In this document: one piece after another, positions 12,395 to 23,965 of the stretch
Numbering within the stretch: the stretch's first letter is position 1
How the letters are laid out: every line of letters begins with the position of its first letter
NCBI GenBank assembly: GCA_028023455.1
Contig: JAQFVV010006238.1
Location: 4,720,572-4,784,571, forward strand
Reading direction: 5' to 3'
Length of the DNA stretch: 64,000 nucleotides
Source: Epiperipatus broadwayi
Lineage: Eukaryota > Onychophora > Udeonychophora > Euonychophora > Peripatidae
The notes under the pieces: generated by a model
Database searches by the model: none
Seen by the model: the letters and a program-made list of their open reading frames with translations, nothing else
Told to the model about the DNA's origin: nothing
Made by a program: the position numbers and the translations under genes

Positions 12395-12994
12395 TTATAT
12401 ACGTATAAAATTGTGGGTGGCTTTAATTTTTACACATATGCTAAAACTTGGCATGCAATCTCTTGACAATGAGTGGGTTAAAACCATTGATCATCCATTC
12501 TGGTTAGAACATAGTCTTTAAATACATTGTACCTACATTAGGTTGAATTTGTCATGGGCCTGAATTTCAAATATGTATATACTACTTGTACAACTTCAGT
12601 TTTTATTTCACAGGGAAGAGAAAGTTTTTCATTTTTAACTACCTGTGATATTGAATGCATATTTAAAAATCAGGCTAATAATAAGTTTAGGCCTTAATTT
12701 CGGCATGGTCAATAGTTGTAGGTTTATTTAAAGAATAAATTCTAACCATAGAGTAAACCACCTATGATTTTAAAGCTATTATTGATAGGAGGTAGAGTGT
12801 GTATCAATTTTCTAGTGCATGTATGAAGAGTTGTTCCACAATTTTACACACACACGCACACATATATATAAATTGCTATATTATTAACTATTACATATGT
12901 ACACATTAATAAGTTTCAGGGTCACAGGTAATTAAAAACGAGAAACTTTCTCATCCTGTGATAAGTATAAACTGGACTTGTACAAGTAATATTA

Positions 12995-13025
<31 letters not shown>

Positions 13026-13290
13026 AATTTCTATATTATTAACTATTATATATGTACACATTAATAAGTTTCAGGGTCACAGGTAATTAAAAACGAGAAA
13101 CCTTCTCATCCCGTGATAAGTATAAACTGGACTTGTACAAGTAATATTAAATTTAAAAATCAGGTTCATAATAAGTTCCAATCCCTAATTTAGGCATGAT
13201 CAATAATTGTTGTATGTAAAGAATAAGTTGTGCGTGTCAATTTTTTAGCACATATGTTAAAATAGTTTTTTTCCACAATTTTATGTATTT
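12395..13290. repeat. Cluster of direct and inverted local duplications
   Basis: A block ending in (AC)n(AT)n and containing GGGTCACAGGTAATTAAAAA is present at 12,862-13,000 and again at 13,022-13,145. Part of it also occurs inverted at about 12,580-12,660. An adjoining block that starts ATTTAAAAATCAGG is present at 12,661-12,845 and, shortened, at 13,151-13,288. Within the unit TCACAGG and CCTGTGA face each other across about 30 nt, so it can fold as a hairpin. The (AC)n(AT)n tracts at the joints suggest replication slippage or template switching. No coding content. Confidence 0.7.
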
Positions 13291-13779
13291 AACAGTAATC
13301 TGTTATTATCTATTAATCTCTATCATTGTGTCACTTAATTGTAATTGAATATGTATTACTTTTTAATGTATATTCTATAATTAATTATTAGTTGGTATTT
13401 TAAATAAAACTGAATTGAAATAAAGTGAATTAGAATTATTATACTCAATATGGTGGAAGAAAAGGAGAGCTATTTAATGTATATATATATGTGTGTGTAT
13501 CAGTTGTGAATTTTATTTTTAGTTGTGCAAAAAAAATGTAGTCACTAAGTTATTTTATTCTTTAACTAAAAACAGAAATTAAAAATTTTAATCTTATTTT
13601 TAGATGAGCGTTTGTTACAAAGCAACAAAATGTCACATGATATTTAGTATTTAGTGTTTTCTAGAAGGTCTGTGATGATGGTATTTTAGTTGTATTTATA
13701 TATTGGACTATTTCTGTCATCTAATATATGTATTGAATCTCTTTAGAAAAAATTATCTTTATTTGAATATTCCAAATGT

Positions 13780-14095
13780 ATTCAATTGTTAGTAATAACA
13801 CATACATTAGTATATGCACAATGTTTTAAGAGGTATTATTTTCCTCTCTTCTTCCAGTGTTAAACCACTAAGTTTCACATGATCACTATCTTTTATACTA
13901 GCACATAATTGTTATTAAACAAGGCTTGTGCATAAAATCCCTATCTAGTGCCTACTCATCCAATATTCCCAGACTAGTTTCTGGCTTGTGGCCTTCGTCA
14001 GTGAGGAGCCTTGGATCTGAGAGCACTGCACCTAGATCTTAGGATCTAATGCAACCCTCCAGTAGCCACCTTTTAACTCTATTTAACTAGAAAAC
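13780..14095 (-). repeat. Dispersed repeat with minimal hammerhead, copy A
   Basis: The segment 13,879-14,095 matches 52,486-52,750 over long stretches: GATCAC-ATC-TTTTATACTAGCA, the run around CTTGTGCATAAAATCCCTAT, and the part up to CCTAGATCTTAGGATCT. A flanking piece (13,776-13,860) also resembles 30,768-30,850. Read on the minus strand, the repeat holds a hammerhead-like core. Copy A lacks about 60 bp present in copy B. The family is unnamed by me; a Penelope-like origin is inferred from the ribozyme type. Confidence 0.6.
13966..14007 (-). ncRNA. Minimal hammerhead ribozyme, copy A
   Basis: Minus strand: CTGACGA (13,995-14,001), a 3-bp stem II GGC/GCC around CACAA, then GAAACTAGTC, giving the classical cleavage triplet GUC and a very short stem III. 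Stem I pairs TCA-side bases with TGGG. CUGANGA tolerates C at position 7. Weak stems mean activity would probably need a dimer or protein help. Confidence 0.5.
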
Positions 14096-14461
14096 TATGA
14101 GAATGAAATTGATAACACAATAATATTTTCAATCTAAGCTCACTAGCTTATATAGACATATAACATTACCGGGCCACTACATTTTATTTACATATTATAA
14201 CAAATAAACAAATACACAGAAAACTTTTTATTTAACATTTTTTTATTAATTTTAAAAATAAAAATGTCTTTTTTTAATATTTTTTCAAATAATTAACGTT
14301 TTTCAAAAACAATAATAAATATTCTTTCACTTTAGGTTCCGATAAAAAAATACAATTTCAAAACAAAAAAAAAAATATTGACTGCAATTCTCAAGTAACG
14401 TTACTTTTACTATATAAAAAGTTAAAGTATAACAAAGAAATTAAATGGAACAATTCCTAAT
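14096..14461. other. AT-rich spacer
   Basis: Nothing recognised. It could include a terminus of the Merlin element that follows, but I could not identify inverted repeats. Confidence 0.4.
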
Positions 14462-15470
14462 TTTGTGAATGCTGTAGCCTTATCTCTTCTAGGATGGCAC
14501 AGAACAGGTCTTTCTCCTTTTTCGTATGTTGCCAAATGATGTCTGTCTGATAGCTATCAATCCCACTTCTTAGTGTTCTGCAGATTCACTTGTTATGCCA
14601 TTTTAGACTGCCCCCAAGACATTCAATCATCTAAAAGTAAACACCATTGACAAGGTCCACAAAGTTGAACTTGTGGTTGACCCGAAAATGTTGATATACT
14701 GCTGCCTCCAAATCACAAGTTTGGTAATCTTTCCAGAAGTCAGAATAAGTGCTGGATCCACACTTGATGTTCACCTGTATGCACTCAAACAATATGTTGG
14801 CAGAGCAGGATGGGACAGCCGTCACAGAACATTCACCCGTCTGCCTGTATACACCTCCAAAAATCCACTGCTTTGGCAGCACCCTACCTTGGTTGTTCTT
14901 GCGGTGGCTGTAAAGCATCTCATAAACATCCATGACCATGCCAGGACTGCCAATCTGATGATGTGGACCAGAACTGAGCTTTCTTTGCACAGTTCACGAA
15001 GGGCTTCATGCCAGGACTGCCAATCTGATGATGTGGACCAGAACTGAGCTTTCTTTGCACAGTTCACAAAGGGCTTATGTCAAATGTTGGACAGCGCTTC
15101 TGCACAAATTCAACTCTGTGCAAATACATCAACACTCATGCCATGCCTGCTCCAAAAGTAGATCACATGTAGTGCTTTAAATAACTCATCTCTGCATTCA
15201 TCATACTGTTCTGAACAGAACACCTTCGATGACAAGAACTCATCCAGCATTCCATCTCATACATCTTACATCCTCTTAAAACCATCTTCCCACCACAATC
15301 ACATGTCTTCTCTGATGGTAGAATTCCTTTCTGTTGCAGGAAAGCCACAGCGGATGATTCTGTCTTGGGCAATAATGACAGCTGGAAAGTCTGATTTTCA
15401 GAGCAGCAGCCATTTTATTACAGTAACAAAATCTCAAGACAAATGAGATTTTTGCTGCACTTCTGAAAAA
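14462..15470 (-). pseudogene. Merlin-type (ISXO2/IS1016-like) transposase pseudogene
   Basis: Cut-and-paste DDE transposase of the Merlin superfamily, read on the minus strand. The N-terminal zinc-ribbon-like part is near 15,170-15,400 (SSAVAFLQQKGILPSEKTC, then CGG and further C/H residues). The catalytic part is at 14,631-14,990: VMDVYEMLYSHRK (first Asp block), PKQWIFGGVYRQTGEC, STYSDFWKDYQ (second Asp, in SD-W--Y) and NHKFNFVDLVNGVYF. A stop then follows, with TQMIECL (the catalytic Glu region) and SLKWHNK beyond it. The family is usually about 280-320 aa; the joined fragments cover most of that. It is broken by frameshifts near 15,390, by a 70-bp tandem duplication at 14,937-15,076 and by stops. 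The plus-strand open frame at 14,673-15,047 is antisense. Family call is firm; terminal inverted repeats were not found. Confidence 0.85.
14937..15076. repeat. 70-bp tandem duplication inside Merlin pseudogene
   Basis: The unit starting CATGCCAGGACTGCC at 14,937 repeats at 15,007 with one visible difference (CACGAAGGG versus CACAAAGGG). Because 70 is not a multiple of 3, the duplication shifts the reading frame and by itself would disable the transposase. Confidence 0.9.
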
Positions 15471-16170
15471 GCCCCAAATTTCATGACTCACATATGTGAA
15501 TAGATTAGTTGACAGCTTTATGACAGTGAGGAAATTTGTAGAACCTTACACTACTTCCTTTACTGTTAAAAAAACCTCAACATATCTTACATAAATAATG
15601 ATATGTTAAGAGTCTGATAGTTGTATTGATGGTAAACAACACCTATCAAATGTTAGGGATGTCAAAGTGTGAATTGTGAGAGTAAATGATCACAAAACTC
15701 ACTGGCAGGTTAACATTAGCCTAAAAGACTCAGTTATTGCTAAAAATTGAGAAGTTATGCCAGAAAAATGGAATTTTAAACTACTTTTGGCTAACATAAG
15801 TGCCATCAGGTGGGATGGATTGTCATAAAAATGAGAATCCAACTTTTAATCTATCTTGGTTATATAAGTTGTTGTTTTTTTTAAAAAAAAAGTGTGGAAT
15901 TTTATTTTCTCTTGATTGTAAAAGTTTGTTTTTTTAATAAGAAAATGTTTTTTCACAAAAAAAACATTCAAATTCTTTTAATGCACAATTTTTTTTTCAA
16001 ATATTATACAGATTGTTACATTGTTTTTATTCAACATTGTACTTAAAATAACAATAATTTTTTTTAAAAAATTCCAATACTAAAACATTAAAAGTATAAT
16101 ATATATATATATAATAAATGCTTTTATTTAATGTTCTAATACTAAAAAGTTAATATATATATAACATTTT
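15471..16170. other. AT-rich stretch with homopolymer runs
   Basis: Long T and A runs at about 15,870-16,080 and (TA)n at 16,098-16,115. No gene found. Confidence 0.5.
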
Positions 16171-16179
16171 ATAGTAAAC

Positions 16180-16445
16180 ACTTTTATTTGCATTAAAAAG
16201 CCAAAAATAATTCTTTTCTTCAACTATGTTTAGGGGTTTTATATTTAATGTGAAATAAAATTGAATGGTATCCAGAAATTTAATTAATTTTTGGGCAAAT
16301 AAAAATATGAATAATTCAGTTAATTAATTTCTGGTCATGACACCCTTTTATTTCAAGTTAAATATTAAAAAAACCCTAATTGTGATTGAAGAAGAAAATT
16401 ATTTTTGGCATTTCATTGCATAGTAAACAAAAGCATTTATCATAA
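16180..16445. repeat. Imperfect palindrome (fold-back element)
   Basis: The left arm at about 16,180-16,295 (CTTTTATTTGCATT, GCCAAAAATAATTCTTTTC, TTTAGGGGTTTT, ending CCAGAAATTTAATT) is the inverse of about 16,325-16,445 (AATTAATTTCTGG, AACCCTAATTGTG, GAAAATTATTTTTGGC, GCAT). There are several indels and mismatches between arms, so it is old. No coding content; a decayed fold-back or MITE is the likeliest reading. Confidence 0.65.
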
Positions 16446-17980
16446 AATATTTTTATATTATTATCTCTAGTTAATTTAGAAGTGATTGTGCTTACATATG
16501 ACTATACTGAGGTAATGAATACCTGCAATGTGAGTTAGATTTGAAATAAAATCATATAATTTATATTCAGTTTAAAATTAAAATCTGTTTACAGAAAATT
16601 ATGAAATGAGTGTATATATTATAAGATAAAAAATAGCATATTTAATTTAATAAAAACTAATGTTATTTTTATAAATAATTTCCCCCTGGATTAATAACTT
16701 CATACAAATCATATTTATTGATCATTTTAAAAATAAACACTTCCAAATAGAAATCAAAATTTTAGGTGTCTAATTTATATACAAAAATTGTTCATCAAAA
16801 ATAGATGAAACTTGTAAAATTGAAAAAGACAATTTTTCTAAAGATGGAAACTAATTCAATCAAAATTTTGAAAAAAAATAAAACTGGACAAAGAACTAAC
16901 TATTGCTTTAAGTAAATTTTATAATACATCAATGCCATTAATAATTCAAAGCGAGCTTAGCAATCTATTAGGTCTATTTTAGATCTTGAGTGATAAACTT
17001 GTTAAAATTTAATCACTAATAGTTTATATATGTTACAAATAAAAAAATTAAAATGTGATTGATGAAGATTCTTGGGAATGTCAGAATTGTAATGTGTTAA
17101 AAAGGTAAAATGTTTGAAAAAGAAGCCATATTGGATCATTTAAATGCTTTAGAGTAAACTGTTTCTGTATATATATTTTAAATGTTGAACAAAGATATTT
17201 TATCACATTAGTAAGAGCAGTGAATTTGAGAGCCAAAGTCTCTCACTGCCACTGTTACAGTTGTGTTCAAATATTACCAAATCTTCCAAGCAATTGACCG
17301 ACCTGACTTTTTATTGCTTCTCTCATTGTTTAGCTCTATGGTAAGAATAGTTGTTTCAAGAGCTAAACATTCTTGAATTGATTCCTAGTAGAGTGAAAAC
17401 AAAGCAAAAATGTATGTTGAAATCAATTCAATGAAGTCTTCGTTTTTTGCCTGTTATGTTTTTTTTTTTTAGAATTATGACAATAAATCAAAACATTATA
17501 GATTATAATCTGGTATTTAAAGAATTGATTGAAAAAAAAAGTGGTTTGTTTATACCTTGGGGGGAGGGGAAGTGACAGAACTGGAAGTATGATCCATGGA
17601 TCTTGAGATACAAATTCTACCATTCTAATTTGACACTAAATCATTCATAGTCATTGACTGAGATCTGGATGAGGTCAGTTGGGTTATTTTTTAAATTATG
17701 AGTTAATTTGAGGAATTTGGTCACTGCTGAGGGTGACAACTTTAAAAACTAAATATGCCTTCATATCTACTCTCAACTCGAAAGAACAATAAAAAATTAT
17801 CAATTTGGCCAATTGAATATAATTTAAGATAATCTGCCATTTATGTTTTGAAATATTATCTGACCTTGCAAGTAACTAATCATTTAATAATAACATTATA
17901 ATTGGTGGTAGGACATTTATTAATTTGAGGTAACAAGGTGATAAAACTAACGATGAAAGAATCAAAACGTTCAGAAAATA
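16446..17980. other. Gene-free stretch
   Basis: AT-rich, unique-looking. The minus-strand open frame at 17,423-17,623 is not recognisable. Confidence 0.5.
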
Positions 17981-17981
17981 A

Positions 17982-18119
17982 AGGTCTATAGCTATTTTTT
18001 TTTCCTCGTGTGCCATAGCATCAGCCGGGAAGCGAACCCGCTAACCCGGGAGCAACTCCTTGTAAAGCAGCTGTCGCTGACCTCTCGACCACCAATGCTT
18101 GACAGGTCTGCATCTATTT
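17982..18119 (-). mobile_element. tRNA-derived SINE, copy 1, with TSD
   Basis: A 106-bp insert (17,998-18,103) stands out by its GC-richness. On the minus strand it reads as a tRNA-like head: A-box-like TGGTCGAGAGG, a TTTACAA anticodon-loop-like heptamer and a B-box-like GGTTCGCTTCC, then about 15 nt and a poly-A tail. It is flanked by AGGTCT-ATAG-CTATTT (17,982-17,997) and AGGTCT-GCAT-CTATTT (18,104-18,119), a 16-bp TSD with a few differences. The TSD plus A tail show LINE-style retrotransposition, so this is a SINE and not a tRNA gene. Anticodon position UAC (Val-like) is seen more clearly in copy 2. Confidence 0.85.
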
Positions 18120-18439
18120 GAATACCCCAAATTAGATAATAATAATTTTGAAACAAATAATTCATTGGAATAAATGAAATGAAAATTATCAATTCAGAAT
18201 AAAAACTATATATTATACGTGTGAAACAGATTATTTACTTTTATATTTACAATCCATCTATTAAAATGTAATGAGGATTTCTGAACTGTAATCTTTAAGC
18301 CCCTTTGGTGTTTTTTTTTTTTACTTATTAATTAATAAAAGTTAACAGTCTTTTGAAGAATTTTTTTTCTATATTTTAAAAGCATTCACTGTAAGATCAT
18401 TTTCTGTTTTTTTATGCCTAAAGAAAATCTAATAGATTG
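18120..18439. other. AT-rich spacer
   Basis: Nothing recognised. Confidence 0.4.
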
Positions 18440-19110
18440 AAGCCCGAGGTTCATCTTATCAAGTAAATCCTACAGGGAACAGAAAATTTTATAGTTATTT
18501 ATAGAGATAAAAACCTATGCATTTAAATTATTAAAATCTTTTCTTTGTGTTCTACCTTATTTAAAAGTGTATTGATTTTTAAAATTTTAATCTATCTGTT
18601 TTATGTATGTCTGCTTATCTGTCTGGTATCCGCCCGTTTGTCTATCACTTTGTATCTATCTATCTACCTATCTGTTGGCGTATCTTCCTATCATGCGTAT
18701 TTATTTATCGATCTATCTTCTTATGTATATTCTTACTAAACAAATTCAGTAGTGAAGGAAAACATTATAATTATTTATAGAAATAAAAACTATGGATTTA
18801 GATTATTAAAATCTTGATGTTATAATATATTTAAAGTTGTACTGATTTTAAAAGTCATTTGCTCGCCATATGTTTGTCTATGAGTCTATCCATATGTTCT
18901 ATCTATTGGTATATCTTTTAGTCTGTCTTACTGTTTTCATACATGTCTACTTATTGATTTATCTTTTTATCTTTACATCTGTCTATATTTCTATTTATCT
19001 GTCTATTTATTCATCTATCTATTCATTCTTCTATATACATATATTTCTACCTCTCTACATATGTATCCATTTCTCTCATGCTCTCTGTAAATGTATCTTC
19101 CTATCTTCAT
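18440..19110 (+). repeat. Diverged (TCTA/TCTG)n microsatellite inside a larger duplication
   Basis: Tracts rich in TCTATCTATCT, TCTGTC and TTTATC run over about 18,590-18,735 and 18,885-19,110. The sequence before each tract is also alike: 18,485-18,590 (TTATAGTTATTTATAGA-ATAAAAAC, ATTATTAAAATCTT) corresponds to 18,765-18,860. A unit of about 280 bp was therefore duplicated and then drifted. Open frames at 18,545-18,739 and 18,870-19,199 are Leu/Ile/Tyr/Ser translations of the microsatellite and not genes. Confidence 0.7.
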
Positions 19111-19123
19111 ATTTGTTTCTCTG

Positions 19124-19253
19124 TTTATATCTAAAGTTATCTTTTATATATATATATATGCATGCTGCATCTGGTATAAATAAAAAAATTTATATCTAAA
19201 GTTATCTTTTATATATATATATATGCATGCTGCATCTGGTATAAATAAAAAAA
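19124..19253. repeat. 65-bp perfect tandem duplication
   Basis: The unit starting TTTATATCTAAAG at 19,124 repeats at 19,189 with no clear difference, including an internal (TA)n and GCATGCTGCATCTGG. Its near identity means it is recent. Confidence 0.85.
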
Positions 19254-20439
19254 TATATGCGTATAGCTTTATTGTTGTGATTTTGTTTTGGTAGTGGTAC
19301 TACTCATTTACTGCATTCAGTAATTATTAACATTGAATCATATGGATTGTTGTATGAGGTAAGTCAGTGTTAAACCATGGGCTCATCATTTATATAAATA
19401 AAGCACAGTAGTTTTGTTGTATAATCAGAACTTAAAATTTTTTTAACTCAGAATATTTGATTCTTCATATAATAGTAAATAAATATGTATTTCCTGATCA
19501 ATAATTGGATGGTTAGTTGAGTTATCTATGGTCCATCCATTTCAAAAAAAGTATCTAGGATTGTTTGCCTTTTTTTAATATTCTTCTATGAAGATATATT
19601 AGAAAGGATTTTACTAGCAGTAAATGATTTAAGACTTTTTTTTATTAATGTATTTTTCAATAATTATTTGTAGAGGAATATTGAAAAGGATTTTAACTGG
19701 AATGGTGACTTATTTAAGGACTGTGTTATCTTAATACTAACCATTGTTTTAAAAAACTGGATGTAATTATTTTTTTATTTATTTGTTCTATGAAGAAAAT
19801 TGGGAAGTTATAGAGTATCAGGTTTTTATAAATATATTTTAAATAGTTTATTAACATTAAAGAATGTTCTTGTGCATTAAAAAAATATAGACTGAAAATT
19901 TCTTAATATTTACTGCGTGTAGTTTCTTTTCTTCTGATATCAAAGTATTCAAAGTTTGCAATAATAGACATTTGTGTGTATAAATTCTGTTATTAATCTG
20001 ATTAATGCCCTCTCTGCTTTAATTGGTGGACTAAATTTAGAGTTCAAGGTACATGGATCGCAACCCAACTCCCAACAATAAATAATTCAGTTACTTTATA
20101 CTGATTAACAATTTTATATATGTGCTGTTTTTTCACACTAAAAGATAATAATCAGCTGTTTGCCAATGTAAATAATGAAAACACTTCTTTTATATTCTTT
20201 ATACTATGCAACATTTTGTAACATTTGCAAAATAGCCAGCAGTTTTGACTGTTCAATAGACTTCCTCCAAACTATAACATATGCAGTATATTCTTAAATA
20301 TAAATAATGTGTTAGATTATATATATAGAACAATTTTTTTTATACATAATAAAAACAAATATATTTTTTTTAGTTTATTTCAATTTGATATGTTTAGTAG
20401 CTGATTGGTAAATGAAAGATAAGTTTTTTGCATTTATTT
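19254..20439. other. Gene-free stretch
   Basis: AT-rich. On the minus strand at 20,238-20,272 there is another decayed minimal hammerhead-like motif (GGAGGAAG, weak hairpin, CAAAACTG). Otherwise nothing. Confidence 0.45.
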
Positions 20440-21648
20440 TAGACTAAAAATTCTAAAATTGCAGGCTCTATATATGGCATCGTAGAGAGCAGTTGACTCC
20501 ATTATAGCTTATAAAAATAAAATCTCAAAATTATTTTATTTCTCCAAATCAAAGATTTAAAACATACAAGACATATAAGGTAAGTTTTTTCTGTTTACTT
20601 ATTGAATGGAATTATGGAATAAGTCCTTAATTCCAAAGATAATTTTTAAAAATGAGCCAATTTATAACACGGCCAATTTAGACACTAGCGAAGGAGAAAA
20701 TATTTTTATATCACCTAAAAATGAGACATCTGAACAACTAAAAAGTATATCGCATCATAAATTGCCTAAACCTAAAAGGAATATACAAAATTCATAATAA
20801 AAAAAAAGTAATAGTAATCAATCTATAATGTCCAATGAAGAAAAAATATTTGACAACGCAGCCCAGGGCCTATCAGCAATAATGTTAACAACAATGATTA
20901 CAACATATGGCCACTTGCAGAAGATCCTAACTATTACCATATAAATCAGCCTAACAATTCTAATATTTTATCTGAATGTTAATAATATTTCAAATTTATC
21001 AGATAATACTTTAGTTAATCAACATCAATGTTTAAAATGCAAATCCTAAGTAATGACGCTATAAAAATTACAGCTTCAAATTCGGAGGTCAGCCTAACAA
21101 AAAATTCTCGGATTGATAAACCTATCTCTAAATCACCATATATCAGAAAAATATCTAATAATGATCAATCTAGATTAGATAAGTTTGAAAATAATTCCAA
21201 TTCACAATCAACCTCAACTGATTCTTGCAGTGAGACAGAGGAGGAATCATACCATTACAAACTAACTATACAGCAGATGGAAAATAATAATGAATCAAAT
21301 AACATTGATAAACCTGCTAAGATTCTTACAACTAACCTAAATTCACCAAAGCACTTTAAAAAATCTATATCTCAGAAGGAATTGAAGCTTGATAAATTGC
21401 AATGCCTCAGTGATAACATATAAACATATTATCCTAAAGTTCCCTTACTTAAAAATACCACGGAAAATTCAAATCAAGATGATTCAAGCAATATTTTTCA
21501 GAATTTAACTGAAATATTAAGTAATAATCAAATTACTAACCAAACATCCTCTGACAGCAACTGTGAAGACATCACTGGAAAACAGCTAAACATGGTCAAA
21601 AATAAAATTAAACATAATTCAAAAAACTCAAAAAGCAAACAAAACAAC

Positions 21649-21754
<106 letters not shown>

Positions 21755-22610
21755 CAAAAAAAAACAAAATGATTCAACCAAACAACCACTCAAACAGTCA
21801 TTACTAGAGCAGCAAGGTGACCATACTATATTAAGAGATAAAAAAAATCTCTAGAGCTTGGTATAATTTTCCCAACTGATTCTAAACCTGAATCTAGTCA
21901 TCAAAACCCTCAAATACAATCAAAAAGTAGTGAACAATCTGAGGAATCATTCCACAACCTCCCGATAGAAGCTCACTACACAAATTCCCTTAATACACTA
22001 CAAAGAAAGAAAAAAATATAAATGCTTCTCCTACTTCCAATTCTCAATCAATTATGTCACAAATCAATCACAAAAATCCTTGTACAAATACCAATCAAAC
22101 TATAAATCACCATATGAAACAATCATATGGCAACATTACAAAAATTGGCATATCACAACAACTTACTTCAACAAAATTCCAACATATAACTTACCACACA
22201 CATACGATGAACAAAATCCACAATGAGTGCCACATTATAGCTGATTCACCATAATCTATGTATCTAGATCTAATGGATCAATCCAATGAATTCATTCAAT
22301 CCAATACACAAATAAGCATTTGAATCAGAAATGTTTACAACCTCTAATTTCAATGAAATGCAATACTCAAATCTGACTATCCAATTTAATCAAACGATCC
22401 CGATGAAATTACTTAAATCACTCCCTGATTATAACAGTGACAAAAGCTTAATTTTAGCCATTACTGACCTTAAATGCTCATTATTTAAGTTCCCAATCGA
22501 ATCTCTATACAATCTAATCAGGAAAAACAACATGGGAGATAGCATTCAGTGCATCTCAACCCATCCGAATGACCGATATATAGCACTTGAATTTAATAAT
22601 TGGGAAAATC

Positions 22611-22725
22611 ATAACAACTTTAAAAGCACCATCAAAACAATAGATGACAAATTCATCGGGCTACTCATAACAACTTTAAAAGCACCATCAAAACAATAGA
22701 TGACAAATTCATCTGCTATATAGAT
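22611..22725 (+). repeat. 57-bp tandem duplication within LINE ORF1
   Basis: CATAACAACTTTAAAAGCAC begins at 22,611 and again at 22,668. The two copies run on through CAATAGATGACAAATTCATC before diverging. 57 bp keeps frame, so it may be neutral. Confidence 0.88.
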
Positions 22726-23965
22726 GTCAACAGAACTTCTACACTTTTTGGTAAAATCAAAAATTGTGTAATGGGCTTTGATGAAAACCAGCTCCAAATT
22801 ATTCTTCAGCCATTTGGGAAAATCCTTAAATTTAAATACCTACCAGAAGACAAAACTGGATTTCACATACCTTCCAACACTGCTACCTTCCAGCTACAAT
22901 TAAAAAAAGATATAAATCCTACAGATATACCAACTACTATTAAACAAAAAAACTCTGCTATGATTCTATTTTTTTGTGAGACCTCAATGCTTCCACTGTG
23001 GACAGAGATCCCATCTCATAAAAGACTTCATGACTCGTATCTGCAATTTGTGTGGCATTATGAAAAACAGAACACACCAATGCAGAGAAAACTCTGACTT
23101 ACAATCAAGTTTAATTAATCAAAATCAAAGGTAACATTCTTATCAATCACAAACACCTGCACATACACTTGAGCCTGAACAATTCAAAATTACTTATCGG
23201 GAAATACATAGGATAGAAACCACACTCAAATCTACACAAAACCTTCCATCCAACTCATATAAAACCTCAGCTAAAACCGCTAATAACATCACAAAACCAC
23301 TCATCTCTAATAATCCCATACTAAACACATCTATCACAACAGAATCCAATAATAAAGAAGAATCCAAAATACATACCTCACTCACAGAAACAACTCAAGA
23401 CAACGTTATATCTGAAATAAATACCAATATTCAAAATGAACATACTCTCTCTTCTCAAACTTATAGATCATCCAAACCATTGAAAAGCTTTAAAGAAAAT
23501 CCCAATTACACTAACTCATCTCAATCTATTCAAGCTAAGCACACTAGTACAAATACACAATTCCCAACCATTACAACAACTTCACAAACCACTAAAACAT
23601 TTCAATCTGAATCAGAAATGGAATACACTAGCTCAACTCCAGCTAACAATAAAAAAACAGTGCATTCTAATAAATCCATCTCAGATGACAAAATTCTACC
23701 TAACCAAGTCAGTTCATATATAACAAATTCCAAACTCAAAAGTCCATCTGACGCTCAAACCTCAAACAAGAAACCCAAAATCTATAATTCCATTCCACCT
23801 CATCTACTATCTCAAACCAATATTAAATCACCTGATAAAGAGATAGCACTTTTATCTCCAATCTCTAACAATAATCTGCAAAATAATCACTAATAGTTCA
23901 AATAATCTTATACAACAACAACCAATCAATAAGCAAGCGGTAGATTCTAGCCAAAAAAACAACCC

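Noticed and set aside
14673-15047. 124-residue plus-strand open frame
   Set aside because: Antisense to the Merlin transposase, which explains the region on the minus strand.
17998-18103. A functional tRNA-Val gene
   Set aside because: Flanking target-site duplication, A-rich tail, imperfect T arm and a second dispersed copy mark it as a SINE.
18545-19199. Two plus-strand open frames rich in Leu/Ile/Tyr/Ser that look like membrane proteins
   Set aside because: Products of TCTA/TCTG/TTTA microsatellite DNA with no conserved motif.
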